DNA from: Rhabdornis inornatus
Lineage: Eukaryota; Chordata; Aves; Passeriformes; Rhabdornithidae
Reading direction: 5' to 3'
NCBI GenBank assembly: GCA_013397075.1
Contig: VWZS01010865.1
Span: 496,001 to 560,000, forward strand
DNA: 64,000 bases
The translations under genes were made by a program, and so were the position numbers. The notes under the pieces were generated by a model, which did no database searches, was not told the DNA's origin, and was given only the letters and a program-made list of their open reading frames with translations. The stretch's first letter is position 1. Every line of letters begins with the position of its first letter. This document shows, piece by piece, positions 12,601 to 27,600 of the stretch.

Positions 12601-15600
12601 TCAAGGTTATATTAAGTCTCTCAATTCCATTTTTGTGGTTCAGGTAAGCAGAAGCTAAAGCCAGTTACATGGGAAACTGACCTATCTAGAAATCCCACAC
12701 ATCAATGCTATGTCATGAGTACAAAACCAGAGCACACATACAGATGCACTTCAGCTTAGCAGTGGTTTTACCAAATGTCACTTAAAGACCAGGGTGAAGA
12801 ACAAAATAAACAACAAATAAAATATAATATATTTCACAAAAATAAAAATCAAACACTCCATCTCCAATAATTTCTGACAGAAAACATTACCTTTAGATTG
12901 ACTTCTAGGGTGCTGTAGTCTATCTGAATTCCCTCTTCCCTTTCATAGATCCCTGATAGAGTCTGGGTGCCTTCTATTTCAGTTCCTAACTGTAAGATGA
13001 AGGACATTCTGGTTCAGAAAAATAACAGTTAACTCTGAAACTGTAAAACCAATTCATTAAAAGGTTTTAAAATTAAGAGACAGTGGTAACAGGGTACGAG
13101 GTTAAGCTTTATCCATGGCCCAAATGGAGTGAACAGGTAAGATCTCATCAGCCTAATTAACACACACACCTGTTAAATGAAGATAAAAACATTTGTAAAA
13201 CTCAGCTGGAAGCTACGTTAAAAGCAGCAGCAATCTGTTTATTACATATTTACAACACTTTAGATACTGTAAATCTCCTGAGTGGAAAGATGTACACTCC
13301 CTGATACCTCAATCCCTTCCAAGGTAAGGCTAAAAGTGTGTAAGCTGAGGCATTTCTTCCACTCTTAACTCAAAAGAATAGAGGAGCTTCAGTTCCGTAT
13401 GGCATAAGCAGAGCATCTTCCACTCTCTGCAACCTGAATTTCAGTCACTTTCCCTCAAATGAAACATGGGCTCTCATGAGATCCCTTTTCCACCAAAATT
13501 TTTTCTCTGAACCAAATCTTGCTGGTCTTTTCAGTGAGGTTAATTAGGAATCCCCATTGTTATTCCTTCTGCTTCCCTCTTTGGCTTCCCCTCTTCCTTA
13601 TTCAGAAACAGTGAGTGCAGAGTTCCTACATCCTCTGATCATTAGTAGCACTTGTTCTTTCCCTTCACAGACTGCCCACCTCACCTCACTGCCTGCATTT
13701 TGTCTGCTGCCCAGCTCTCACCTATCCTCCAGCAAAATACTTTTCTAAGAAATGGATTCAACAAGACTCCTTCCAAATTCACACACTTGTTTTAAGTTCT
13801 TCAAACCCCACAGCTCATTTATTTTTTAACAGTGCAGAAAGTTTATTTCTCCTCACAATAGGAATGTTGGAAAAAGAGGGAAGATGGACACAAATAGTAA
13901 GCGGCAGTCATCAGATAGAAGCAATTATTTCTGTTTTAGCCTATCCCTGATTTCTGTGAATATCTACATCTACTGAACACAAAAGGATGATTCTATATAC
14001 AGCATTTATATTATGGATGATAGACCAAATACAATCTCAACCCTCGCACATGCCATATTTATTTAGATTTCTGAACTGACCCCTGTGTATCCTCTTACTT
14101 ATCTTCATACCCATTTTCTTGTACCATAAAATTTTATATATTTCAGAAGAGTATGTTTCAAGCGCAAGCAAAAATACTTGCAAACAATAATTCTGTCTAC
14201 AAAAATAAAAATAAATCCTTCTTTTGAATCAAAGAGAACTGATCACACAAATAGAGTGTATTGGTTTGAACATCACCATGTAAGAGAAACAGTCCTGTAA
14301 GGAAAGAAAAAGGATCTTCAAATTCATGAGTAAGTGTTCCTCCATGATATCTATCTTCTGTAAACACTTTAAGTACCTCTACTTCACTGATGTCATCCAG
14401 CGATCCAAACAGTAAATGGATTTTCAGGTCCTGCACCTTGCATTCAAGAAGCAGATTATGTCTCCTTAATCTCTTCTCTTCCAGAGAGGTTTCTAGAGCT
14501 GTAGCTTCCCTCTGCAACTTTGTGGCTTCTCTACATGCACAAAATGCACAAAACAACTCAAAAGTGGAAACATTACTGCTAGTAACATCCACAGAAATAC
14601 AACATGATAAATGCAGCATAGAAAACAGATTCCAAGCTCCAAGACGGTTGTTTCCTCTGCAAAAACCCCATCAAACATAAAGGAAAATGGAACTGTACTT
14701 CTGCCATCCCGTCCATTCTCCCAAATTACTCCAGAGGGAGCCTCAGTCTCAGTACATTGCCAAGTCCACTTTGAAACACGTTCAAATACCCATCTTTCCT
14801 AACTACAGCCTACCTCTCTTCTGTTCAACTCTAGTGAACATGTATGGAGATTTGATCTTTTAACATGTAATCAAGCATATTTATCATTACTCTCCTTGAA
14901 ACAGTTTGATTCTTTGCAAACAATTTCTCTGACAGCATCAAGTTACCATCAGCATAAAGTGTCCACAAAGGAGCTGATTTAATATAACACTACAACAAAA
15001 TAATGACTAAAGTTAGTATTAGTTTAAGGTATCCAACACATGAAAGGTCTGGAAAAATGACAATGAAATCAGAAAATAAAATTGCTCCCATTAATCAGAC
15101 CCACTGTAGTGTGAAACTACAAGGGAACTTCACATGCCCCCAGTCAAGCTGTAAGCTACTACACACTCACCAAAAGAGATGAGAGATCTGTGGTCAGAGA
15201 TCACAGTGAGACCTAAGACTAGGTAGAAAATAAAATACTTCTATATGGTTTATAGCATGGGTGTCTTGAAATACTCTCCTTCACACTGAATTAGAAACAC
15301 TGTCAAACTAAGGCACACTGTAGATGCAAGTGACTATGTCTCTAATAAATCTTTCACAAGAAAACAAAACAAGAGAAATCCAAACATGTGATCAGTAAAT
15401 CCCTTCTAAATGTTATCCCTTTAATCATCTTCCCAGGAGTAGAAGCAGGAATTACCTATTAAGAGTTAACATCGTCTTTCTGAACTCTTCAAGTTCATTT
15501 TGGCTTTTTGTAAGCTCAGATTTATGAGCACTTAATCTATCCTTAAGGTGTTGCTGCTCCTCCAAAAGTTCGTTCACTTTTTTTAGAAGCTTTTCCTCAT

Positions 15601-18600
15601 CCTGCATAGAAATATTTAAATTTTTAACCTCACATCAAGAATCTAGGTCTGGAACCTCTACTATACAGAAAGGAGTTAAAGTTTAAACCTGTTACATTCA
15701 AATGTGTTACAGCACAAGATCTGAAAGGCAATGGGGAGGGAGGGTTTCCCCACTTTGTGGCACTTTAATACATTTCACTTCTCAGTTTTTGTTCAAAGCA
15801 CAGATTTTTTCCCCTCCCTTTTCTGTGAACAAGCACAAGCTTGTTTCTTTAACAAGCACCACCAGCACAACATAGGATAAAGAACACTGTGAAGGACGAA
15901 CATATACATATTGCTTCAACTAAAAATCTAACTTGGTTTCATAGCATTATTTTAAATGTACTAGCAGCTGTAAAGCAGCTTAAAGATGTAAAGCACCAGA
16001 GTTGCTTGCTCTTACTCATAACATCTGCTGAATATGAGCCACATGCTGCTGGTTTTATCTATAGTTGTATGTTGCCTTTCCATATCAACAGAATGCATTA
16101 ACTGAACAAAATATATTTTAACACTGTACAGATAGTAATCCAAAATTTAATTCTTAGTAATCTCATTTTTAATAATAAATAAGTACTCAAATATGGCAGT
16201 TTATTCCATAGTTAAAATGCAATACGCATCTGCATTTTTCTAAGCAATTACAAAGTCAACACTGAATTGACCCCTTGGAAAATTAATCCACAGCATCAAC
16301 TACATTCATTGAAAACTAGAACTGAGAAGAAAGAATGCACTGAATTACAGAGATAATGAAATTGATTTTATTATTACCTTCTTCAGCTTGATAATCTCAG
16401 CTTCATCTTTATGAACTGTCTCCCTCAACTTGCTGACTGAGTTTGTTAATTTTTGTAGATGATCACGATTATACTCCAGCTGAATGTTCAGTCGTGTCCT
16501 CTGATTTTCAAACTCTAGTCTGTCAAAGTACAGGATTTAAAACCAGTTCTTACAAAGCAGGCTATTAACTGTGATTGGACTCTATGTGAACACAAAAATC
16601 TGCATTACTTGATTCTACTACATCACATCCTGCAGATATATGGAAATCACAAAGATATAGACATATTGGTTAAACAAATACAACATAGAATATAGCCACA
16701 TTCATATGAAAAGTGACACTTGAACTTCAACCATCAGTTCATTTCAACATTCTCCTTCTAAGATACAGATCTGGTGAAGTGACATATGTCTGTGAGAGAA
16801 ACACTAGCTGAGGTTACCTGTGAAAAACTCAACAACCTGTTTTCCTTATAAGAATATATTCTTATACCAAACACCTGCATCTTACACCCAGTTCTTAAGA
16901 TTTTTCACACACAAGTGACCCTTTGCTATTCTCAATCTGGGATAGTGCCATTTTTCAATGCGGGTATTAGAAAACTATTCTTTAGTTTTTTACAATTGTG
17001 CTACCAAAATAGTAATGTTACCTTTCAAGTTTGTTGCAAGCTGTCACTGACTCTGTCTAACAAACCCAAACCATAGCAGTGATTTAACTAATCCCTGTCT
17101 AACTAATCTATAGCCTAACTAATAGCAGCGGCCTAACTAATCCTTACAGTGACAAGGAGAACCTTCCACATTCTCCTAGTACTTTGGGTTATTTCCTGTG
17201 ATGGAGTTTCTCAAGTACCAGGGTGCCCAATCTAATACCAACCACTGGTTTACATTTTAGTGACATATACCACCTTCTCTTATCAATCTCCTCTTGTTGT
17301 CTCACATGTTCTTGTTCATACACACGAATATTTTCTATACCAATTTCCTCACAGAATTCTCGGAAAACAACATCTTCAACCTTTGAAAACAGAAAAATGG
17401 AACAAAAAAGGATTTTGCAACTCATAGATGTAAGATATTCAATCACTTCATGCTACAGACTAGATTTTTAAGGTACTTCAAGAAAACAGTTAACAACTAC
17501 AGAGAAGTAATTTGTACTTAAAATTTTAAAATAACACTTTCAGTGCAAATGCCAGACGTAAGGCATATGTGCCTGTCATCTACCAAGTGTGACTCCAATC
17601 TAAGTTCTTCTTGACAGCACCTGGTCATTCTGAAGACAAAAGTCATCACAGTGTAACCAGCCTCCCTGGTTTTACCTGTTGTTCCCAGACAGCTGAAGAA
17701 GAGAAAGCTGGACAGGACACTAATCAGATACACCGGATTTCCTGGGGTTGTAGTTTGAATCCTTTCAAGTGATCCATAAATATTATCTACTGTGCTCTGT
17801 TTATAGAAAAGCCATAGCAAAAACTCTGCCATGGAATATCTCATTTCTTAATTATATAGTAGATACGAACAAAAACATCAGTCAAAACCAATTCTAAAAT
17901 TTAAAAAAAATTAAGCAGGCAAATACTAGGTACAATGTATATGGCTGGACCGAAGGAAGAAATAGCAACAGTCCATTCCTATAAATTCCTATTTAAAAGG
18001 AAACTCAATGGACTGAACAAAATTTTAAGAGAATTCTATAGGTCAAAGCCTGGTATTGTTAATAATGTTTTAGTATTCAGGCTTTTTTAGCCAGGTAGCA
18101 AACACTGTATCAAACCATGTTATACTATCCAAGTTACACTACTCTTGGTTCCAAATGGTAGCCTCTATTCTTTTGCTTGTTCTGAAAAAACAAAAACAAA
18201 AAGTTCCTGTATCTGGAATTCTTACACAGTTAATCATCAACGACTTTCTCAGTGTTTGCAGATGACAGACATCTGCACTCCCTTATGCCTGCACCCCAAG
18301 CAAGACAGAGAACAGGCAGCAATTTTGGCTTGTTCTTACATGTAGAATTCCAGTCATGGATTAATCCCAGACTGACTGATGAGAATTGGGTCAGAAGGCA
18401 GGAACTAAATTACAGATGTACAATACAGCCTGAGTTACTGCAGACAGTGGTGAGGAATCTCTCCTTCTCCAACAATATACATTTACACCAGCATCTAAGT
18501 CCTGGGCTGTGAATTTTCCAGATAATACTGCAGTACCATTTTACCACAACCTATGCCAGATTTCTTTGTTTGACAAGAGTAGGAACAAAGGCAGCTTCAA

Positions 18601-21600
18601 GACATAGGTAGAGATGAGGTGCCTATTTCCCCAAAGGTCAGTTACTGCCTACTCTAGTAGAACACATCAGGAAACCCCTCTTGGCATCACATTACACTTT
18701 ACTAACTTTCCCTTCACTGAATACCTTTAGTCTCTTCCTGACAACCCTGCTCTGAAATCTATCCACTATCTGTTTGAACTGTTCTGGGGATCACTGAAGA
18801 TTAGTAAATGACAGAGAAACTGAGGGATGAGATGGCAGAAGCGTCTACACAAATAAATAGCTGAGAAACCTAAGTGGTAGATCACATACCATAGAAAACT
18901 TTTCCTCCTGCTGCTAAGAAGCAGACAGGAGCAGATTCTAAAGACCAAAGTTGTTTAGTACCGTAACAGGTAATGAATTTGGACAGGTGGGGATAGAACA
19001 AGATCTCCATGTTCTACATCACCTACACCTCCAAAAGAGAGGATGATCAAAGAACACTCAGTTATATCACAGGCTAGCTTCATCTTCCACAAACTGGACT
19101 CGAATACAGGTACACAATGGTCTTCAAAAACTCCCCCAAAAAACCAACAAAACACCAAAACAAGCCCCAAAGACCACAATGTGCAAGAAGAACCTTCTTC
19201 CCACCCAGCAGAGAAAAAACCAAACAACAAAATCACAAGAAAACTCCTACACAAATAAACAAACCCCCCAAAAAAGTGAAATAGGAATTTGCTGACAAAC
19301 ATCATGCACACCTCAGCCATTCTCCCAGGGTAATATGAGCAAAAAAGAAAGCTGTATATATTAGACAAAGCTTCATCTCTTTGAGACATAGATGGATTTG
19401 GCTGGTTGGATTTGTGTTTAGCACTTGACAGTCACAGAACTTTGACTCTAAGGAAACTGATTTGGAAAGCTATGATTCCTATACACTAACATTCTCTGTT
19501 CACAGCTACCTTGGTAAGAAAGGTAGAGGATGTGGAGAGATTGCTGGAAAAATGTACAAGCCTTGTTGACAATGCAGTTTTCAAAGTTAAAAGCTGTCCA
19601 GGTCTAAACATCAGGAAAACTTAAGTTTTTGTAGACTAACAGCATGAGCTCTCAAAGCTCTGACAAAAGGCATTACCTCATTAATTTTTTTCTGAAATTC
19701 TTCTATTTTTTGTTTTCTTTGTACTATTCCTTCATTCAGCATATCATGCTGAGCCTCAATATTTACCAGTTCACTTTCCAGTTTTGATTTTTCCTAGATA
19801 GAAAAGAAAAAATGTGATTTTTCTTAATAGGATGATCAACTTTCCAGAAACTGAGACAGCTCTATTCCTGGTTAACTGCTTTTTCTGATTAAAAACACTA
19901 AATATTTTCTTGTCAAATGGCACTTAGCCACTTTTATTGCCAATCCGCATGTAACAATTACAGTTTTAACGAGTGGAAAAGCAAACCAAAAAAGCACATG
20001 AAGTGCACTTTGACTTACAAACTTCTGAAGGTTACTAAACGATAAACCAAGAAACCAGAAAACCAAGTTTTAAAACCACAATAGAAAAAGCCTCATGTAA
20101 CATACTCTGCAATCTTGTTTTTATATTTTATCAATTCCTCAGTTGTAACTGCTGTATGTAAAACTTTAACTGAATTTTAAAAACTATGTAAGGAAGTAGC
20201 ATTACTCGATCAGTAATTAAAACAATACAGTTATTAAACATGAAAATGATAAAGAATTAATACTATACCATGAAGAGATTAGCAAGATGTTTCTTTTTAA
20301 TAAGGTCTAATTCACTCTGTGAATATTTAAGTCGTGTCTGAGTTCCCCGGCACTGAGCACGCAATTGCTTCAAGTCAGCCTCCTTCCGTCTGATCTTCAT
20401 TAAGTCCTGGGAAAGTGTTATGGTGGGAGAAAAAGCTTTTTAAACATAAGGTGAGCTATTTGAAAATTATTTTTCAGATTTTAAAACTAGCCTCAGTGAC
20501 ACAGGCCTCATTCAAGGTAAAGGCTGATAGCACAGGTCATATTCAATATTAATATTGTAACAGATTTATTTCTCCCAAGAAAGTAGCTGCTCACAGATTA
20601 CATTACAACTCTATCCCTCTTTAAAAAAGCCAACTATAGGTATAACGAATCATTTTACACTGGCAGATTTTGGTTCATGCTAACATTCCCATGCTGGTAC
20701 AATCATATTGTCATTTTCACTACAAGTCTTCAGGTACTCTTAACTTTTTCCTGGAGGGAGCTTGGACCAACAGCGCTGTCCTGTATTTCTGCCTGCAAAC
20801 TGAGAACCACAGCTCAGAACTGAGATGCAGAGTTCATTATTAGCTAAAAGAGGATGAACAGCTTTTATGTCCTGTCTGCATCTTCTAGAAGCTTTGCAAA
20901 TTATATTTTTAGAAAATCACGTTCCTAGAACTAAGACACAGTATGACTTCTGCAGTAAAGTGCTTTTAAGAGACCTACCTTTAACTCGTTAATCAAGCTA
21001 TCTCGTCTTTCTTTCATTTTACTAATTTCTTTCTCATCCCAACATCTAGCTTTAAATCTTAAGTCACTTGATCCTCCAGAAATCACTCCAGATTTCAAAA
21101 ATAAAGTTCCATCAAGAGCCACTGTCTGGAAGAAAATAAATTATATTCAAATAAATCTGAAAAAAACCCAGCCAAAATACCCCATGCACTAGCATCCAAG
21201 ATATGGTACTTAAACAAGTAACAAGCACATTTGAGTTTGACTCAAATTTTTTTCTTCTCTTCCAAACCTGCTTCTGTGAGACATTTGAAGTAAAGAGAAA
21301 TTCTGTTGAATTTCAAGTAAAAATGACTTCACACTCACCTTCAACTTAAAGCTGTCTTAATCAAAATTTTAGAAAGTTTATTTTAGAAAGTTTATTATTA
21401 GTTTAATTTAGAAAGAATATATTTTAGAAAGAATAAAATACCGTCTGCAGCAATAGAGACCAGAATAAGAATGAAGAACGGCAGGAAGTGACACAGAAGC
21501 TTCCAGTCCTTAACATAATCTCTATCTACAATCAACATACTCTGGCAGATATTTTAAAGAATTTTGAAAGCATTTCTTCAAAGAAATTCTTGCAAGATAA

Positions 21601-24600
21601 AGTCTGTATTTTTAAATCAGACAGCTTTAGAAGCAGGATTATCCATCTCTCCTACTCCTCATCACAAGGACCATACAGAGAACCATATTTGGACACTAAC
21701 TATCCTTTCATTTGCCTTTTCCCAGGACACTGCTTCAACTTACTATCAGAGGAAAACATAGCCATGTGAAGTATCTAGTGATTTGTTTCTGTGGGATTAT
21801 ACAGCATAGTACCAACTCTGTGTTCATCTGCAATACTCCATATTTACAGAAGAACTGTTTAATGGCAAACACATAACTGTTGCAATGAAAAATGTATGCA
21901 ACAAACTTCAGCTTCTTACTTTCAACCTCACTGGTCCATCAAATGCAATGTGTTTTGCTTCCTTAACTGTTTCACAGATCAAGGCATTCCCACTCACAAA
22001 CTGAATCACTTTTTTCAGTGGAGCAAACTGCGTTTGTACAACATCCACCATCATTTTAGCTCCTCTTATCTCCCTTAGCCTCTCATTAATTGGTTTAACC
22101 TGTAAAGCAAACAAGCAGTGTTTAGAATCCATCTTGTTACAGCAAAGCATGTCCAAATCTGAGTAGTCTGGGGACAGGATGTACAGATCAACACAACAGG
22201 GAGCTCAATCACTGCAAGACTAGAAACAGATCTAGGGTTTATGTTCTCTGTACACCACTGTCCTTCAATCTGTGTAACTTATTGCATTACTATTTATAAT
22301 GCATTAAGATACTATTATATAACCTGTGCATTCCATCAAAGGACACCAGTGAATGGAGAATAAAAAAGAGAGTTCAACATGTGTGCGTGGTTGCAGGGCT
22401 AGCACCTTGCCCAGAGAAGCTGTGGCTTCCCCATCTCTTCAAGTGTTCAAAGCCATGCGGTCGGAGCAACCTGGTCTAGTAGAAGGTGTCCCTGCCCATG
22501 GCAAGGGTGGAACTGGATGAGCTTTAATACCCATTCTAAACCAAATCAGTCTGTGATTCTATGATTTTTGGGGTCAAGGAGACATGGTCAGATAGCTCCT
22601 ATAGCTGGAGCAGTGCCATGGAAGGTTACAGGGGTTTTGGGAAGGACAGGGGGTGGGGATGAGGAGGTGAAGTTGCCCTTTATGTGAGAGAACAGTCGGA
22701 ATGCATGGAGGATTTCCTGGGGAAAGAAGATGAGCCATTTGGGAGCTCATAGGCAAGGACTGAGGGGCCTGGTAACGGCGACATTGCAATGGGTGCCTGC
22801 TACAGGTTGCCTGATCAGGAAGGACAAATGGATGAGGCTTTCAACAGACAGCTAAAAGGACAAGAAGAAAGGGCATAAGAAATCCATGTCGTTCCTGAGA
22901 AGCACTGATAATCAATTCCTCACCCAAGTGACAGAGATGCCAGAAGGTGGGAACATTAGGTGTGCTAGACCTCATACTCAAAAGGGAGAGGCTTGTATGG
23001 ATGGGAAAGTCAAAATCAGCCCTGGCTGCAGTAAGCATGACACAAAAGAGTTCAGCATCTTGAGAGTAGGCAGCAGGGCAAAAGGAAAGCTCACAGCCCT
23101 GGACTTTGGCCTCTTTATGGAACAAGACCCCCAAATGAAGACAGGCCCAATAATCCTGTCCAGGGTTCAAGAATCAGCTCCTTCAGTCTTAACAGTGTTA
23201 ACATACCAATGAGAAAGAAGTCAGGCAAAAATGCCACAAGGATAAACAATGAGCTCCTGGCAAAACTCAAATGCAAAACGGAAACAAACAAAAGGTGAAA
23301 GCAGGAACAGGTAGTCTCAAAGGAATCCAGAAGCACTGTCCAAGCATGCAGGTATGAGGTTAAAAAAAACAAAACTCAGCTGAAACCAAATCTGACAAGG
23401 GATGTTGAAGAAACAGCATCTGTAAATACACTTTTGGCATTGTAAATACACAGTGATAAAAGCAAAACTAAGGAAGATGTGAGCTTGCTACTGAATGAGG
23501 CAGGGGCCTTGGTAACACAGCATACAGAGCAGATTGAGGTACCGAATTTTCACCTCAGTCTTTACTTGCAAGACCAGCCTCTGGGAATCCACGCAGGAGC
23601 CCAAGGGGGAGTCTAGAACAAGGAATACATATTCTTGCAAGGAGAGGATCAGGTCAGGCAAACTTAAGCAAACCGGATGCATGTAAATGCACAGGCCCTG
23701 GTGTGATGCAACCAGCAAAGCTGAAGGATGTCATTACAAGGTCACTTTCAATGCACCTTTGAATGATCATGGCAACTGAAAGAGGTGCCTAAGGATTAGG
23801 GGAAGTGTTGCTCCTGTGCTCAAGAAGCCGCAAGGAAGAGGACCCAAGGAACTACAGGACGGTCAACCTCATGTTGATCATGGAAAAGGTGACAGAGCAA
23901 CTTATCCTACAAACCAGTTCCAGGTATATGAACACAAAATCTTGAAGTAGTCAGCATGGATTCACCAAGTCACTCATGCATGATCAACAGCCTGACAACA
24001 GAAATGACTGGCCTGGCAGACCAAGGGAGAACAGTGAATATTATCTACCCAGATTTCACAGAGGTTTTTAACACTGCCTCCCCCAAGATCATCATGGAGA
24101 AGCTGATGAAATAGGGTTTGAGGCGCACTGAACAATGTCAGAACAGACAAGCCCACAGGGTGGCGACTGGTAGCACAGTTGGAGGCCAGTAGGTAGCCAT
24201 GTCAATACTGGGACTGATCCTGTTTAACGCCTTCATTAATTATCTGGATGACGGGGAAGAATGTACCCTCAGCACTTGCTGATCACAAAAAACTGGGAGG
24301 AATGGCTGATGTGCCAGATGATCATACTGCCATCCAGAGGGACCTCAGCTAGTTGGCAAAGTGGGCCAACAGGAGCCTCACAAAATTCACTTCCTAAGTC
24401 CTGGGCCTTAATACTTAAGCCAATTTTAGTTAATACTTAAATGAATCAGTATCAAGACTTGTAAGTGTATTATCTTCCTGATGACAGGAGAAACAAAAAC
24501 ATACTTACATCAAGGTAATCCAAAGCAAGGAAAGTTTCAGGTTCAGCTCGTTCTTGTTTTAGAAACTGAATGCAATCTCTTGCTGTTTTTTCAGTGGCAA

Positions 24601-27600
24601 CAACAATAGCAGTCATGTATTTGCTGAATACCTTGGTAACAGCAAGCTGGTATTTTTTATGTATAGGATGACACAGGTCAAGCAATCTTCCAAACTGAAG
24701 ATTAAAATACAGAGATATTAATATTTTAGATATCAAAAATGTTTTTGCATACAAGATATATTTTTCCTCTTACTGCTTCAGTACTACGTATCACCAGCTG
24801 CACTCTCTCACAACAGCGGTACATCAGAAAAACCAGAAATCATAGCAGTCATCAACGCAACTTATAAAGTATGCCTTCAGAATCTGAAAGGATCTCATTT
24901 TTTCTCTAAGGTACATATCAATGTTTTACTGAGAATCTCTAATACACTTCTAGAAGCATGACAGAGTGACAAAGTGAGCTAAGCATACTTTCTGAAGAGT
25001 AAGAAAGTAACACTAAGTAAGATCTTAAAATGACGATAACATCTTAGATAAATAAACCTGTTACCTGAAAAATGGCAGCAAGAGGTACCATTCCAGTTTC
25101 AACCGAAAAATGAAGAAGCATGAAAAAAATAAAAACTACTTTTCCTGTACTGTATAGTCCAAATAATCAAGCCTCTTTTGCCATGTGTTGAAATAACACC
25201 TCCGCAGAGAAAATTATAGTTTTTTGTTCTACATGCTCCCTAAAGATTTTTATTTCTTTTCTGTAATTATAGGCAGAGTTCAACTTTTTCTGAATGATCA
25301 AACCTACTGATGCACATTTTGAACATTATTACCCATGAATTCATGCAAAAAACAATTTTCCTGCTTCTTGACATATAACTACTCATCTCTTCTTGCACAT
25401 CTACAGTTTTCTTCTTAACAAAATTAGCACTTGCAGTGTTCACCCACTATTATAAGCATGTTTTAACAGAACAGAAGCTGTAAGATAGACGTTGGAACTT
25501 AACATTTAGAAGCTGTCTGCCATTTTTGCCCGTGAAATCCAGAAGACCGACACAAAGATTTCCTTCAGTTCTGCCAGTAGACCAGAAGACAAAACGTGCC
25601 TTGACCCTTCTATCCTAAAACTGTGATTTAGGCTGTGTTCACCCATCTGGAAGTAGTACACTCAAGCATTAAGAAGCAGTTTAGAAACAACTGTGTTGCC
25701 TCAGTATGCTGGTGTCAGGAAAACTACTGCAGGAACAAGAGTAACTGAAGCAGGCAGCACTAAGCCTTCTTGTAACAGGATAATTTATGTAATGGACTGG
25801 ACTTCTCATTTTTGTTAGAAGCCATCCAATCTCTAAGTACTCTCAAATTTGCAGTTCCTACAGGAAAATCACAAAATATTCCTCAACACCAACCTTCCCT
25901 AAGCCAATAAGGCATCACCATCTGATCCAGTTCTTTTCAAACAGGGATATAAAACAAGAAGCGAGCAAAAGGAGATAAATCAATCAAGTCTTTGATTTTT
26001 TTGCACCATCTTGCTAACTTGGAGGAAAAAAATCTGAAGAGCAGCTAAAAAGCACATTTCTTACTCTCTGGAGAAAACAACAGGATCAGATGCTTGCCAT
26101 ATTCTGAGCAGGTTTTTGCAAAAGTCCAAGAAGCAAAAAAAAAAACCGAAAACATTTTACTTTTAATGTTCTAAAGGCAACACTTAAAAGCTGAGTAAAC
26201 ATTAAAACCATGAAAAATAGATTTCCACCTTGTACATCTCAAATGATTATGTATATCAAAAGGGACTGATTACACTGAGTCATACTCAGAGACCAACTAT
26301 TTAATTGATTACATTTATTAAAAATTTCTTATCTCAAACGGCTTTCAGTGGTGGAGTCTATCTTTGTGATGCCACTAAAAAGATACAAAGATGCTTCATA
26401 AACCAGTTAATATCTGCTGACAATTCAGAATCAATAGACAAAACTCTTAATGGCATTACTGAAGTGTAATTTAAGGAAAATATGTCAAATATCCTAACTT
26501 ATAATCAAAGACAGACCATTTGATAATATAAAAATTGTCTTTCAGACGCAGTATTCCAGAATAAATGGTCTCACAGCTAACCTTCTCATTAATTTGTTCA
26601 AAATAACAAAATCAAAAAGGAGGACAGAAGAACACAAAACCAAATAAGGAAAAAATTAATTAAAGACCACTAAATCACACAAGAGAGCCAAATTACTATT
26701 TGATGTGAGCAGTAATCCCTTCATTTCCGGAACCTGTGAAAAAACAGTGACAGTATATGCTACAATTCTTCCAGTAATACTATTTCATCAAGTACACTCA
26801 AGCAAGAACAAAATTTAAAAGGATATTCTAAGATTGTCCAATTTACTCCAGCTGCTTACTTAGTCTAAGAACAGAACTTTTAAGTCTTAACTCTAAAATA
26901 AAGCATGTAAATGATGCCATTCCATTACCACAGAATCCGGATACAGCCTTTTCAGACTTTCCAGGATCTCTGCTCTCATCTGCTCACGCCTTCCTTCATG
27001 GTAATCAATTTTGGCATTCTGCAGTTCATCAACTATTTTGTTCAAGTCTTTGTTCACTTCAGCCATCTGAATTGTTGCATTCTCAATTTCCTTAGCCAGC
27101 ACTTCCTCCTGCTGTTTTTTTTCTGTTAACGATCCCCTTCGAACAGCAGCAAAAATGAAAAGCAACTCACAATTTTATTTATACACACTTTCAGTATAAA
27201 TTAAGGTCATTCTGCAGTCACTTAACTTCACAAGGAGTAAATATCAGGCAGAAGACAAGACCCAGGAGGCAAGAACCGAGCTGTGCTAATACACAACATA
27301 AATATTAATGCTTCCTAGAGCAGCACAACTACAAAACTGTCCTATTTCCTTGCTAAGAATTTATCCAATAATAGCCCCACATCCACAGTAACAAAACTTG
27401 TGAGAAATTAGAATTATAGAACTGATTCAAACAAGATATGGTTTAGTCATCATACTTCTTACTTTATTTTGACAGCTAAAGTGACTGAGATATTAAGTAA
27501 AATTAGTAAGAATTCTAGTTCTTATTAAAATTTCAAAGAAAGTAATTAGAAGGAAATAGAAACCTGCTACAAAAATGATTAATGCCCAAGAAATACAGTT

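Larger units (their letters stand above)
20979..24694 (-). other. SMC1B: SMC1B hinge domain (exons 10-12, residues 516-686)
   Basis: The hinge is the dimerisation surface with SMC3. Exon 10 reads FGRLLDLCHPIHKKYQLAVT, exon 11 ends in KEAKHIAFDGPVRLK, and exon 12 holds VALDGTLFLKSGVISGGSSD, the most conserved hinge strand and turn (residues 639-658). Between exons 10 and 11 sits the 2.4-kb intron that carries two joined CR1 pieces. Confidence 0.9.

Noticed and set aside
16847..16866. 20-base perfect palindrome tataagaatatattcttata
   Set aside because: It is short and AT-rich, so it is unremarkable in an AT-rich intron.
18955..19389. 144-codon - strand ORF in SMC1B intron 14
   Set aside because: It is hydrophobic, low-complexity sequence read from an A/C-rich tract, without splice sites fitting the SMC1B phases or any known domain.
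22841..23372. Overlapping ORFs of 85-109 codons near 23 kb
   Set aside because: They fall inside decayed CR1 sequence, on both strands, and do not match the CR1 reading frame over any length.
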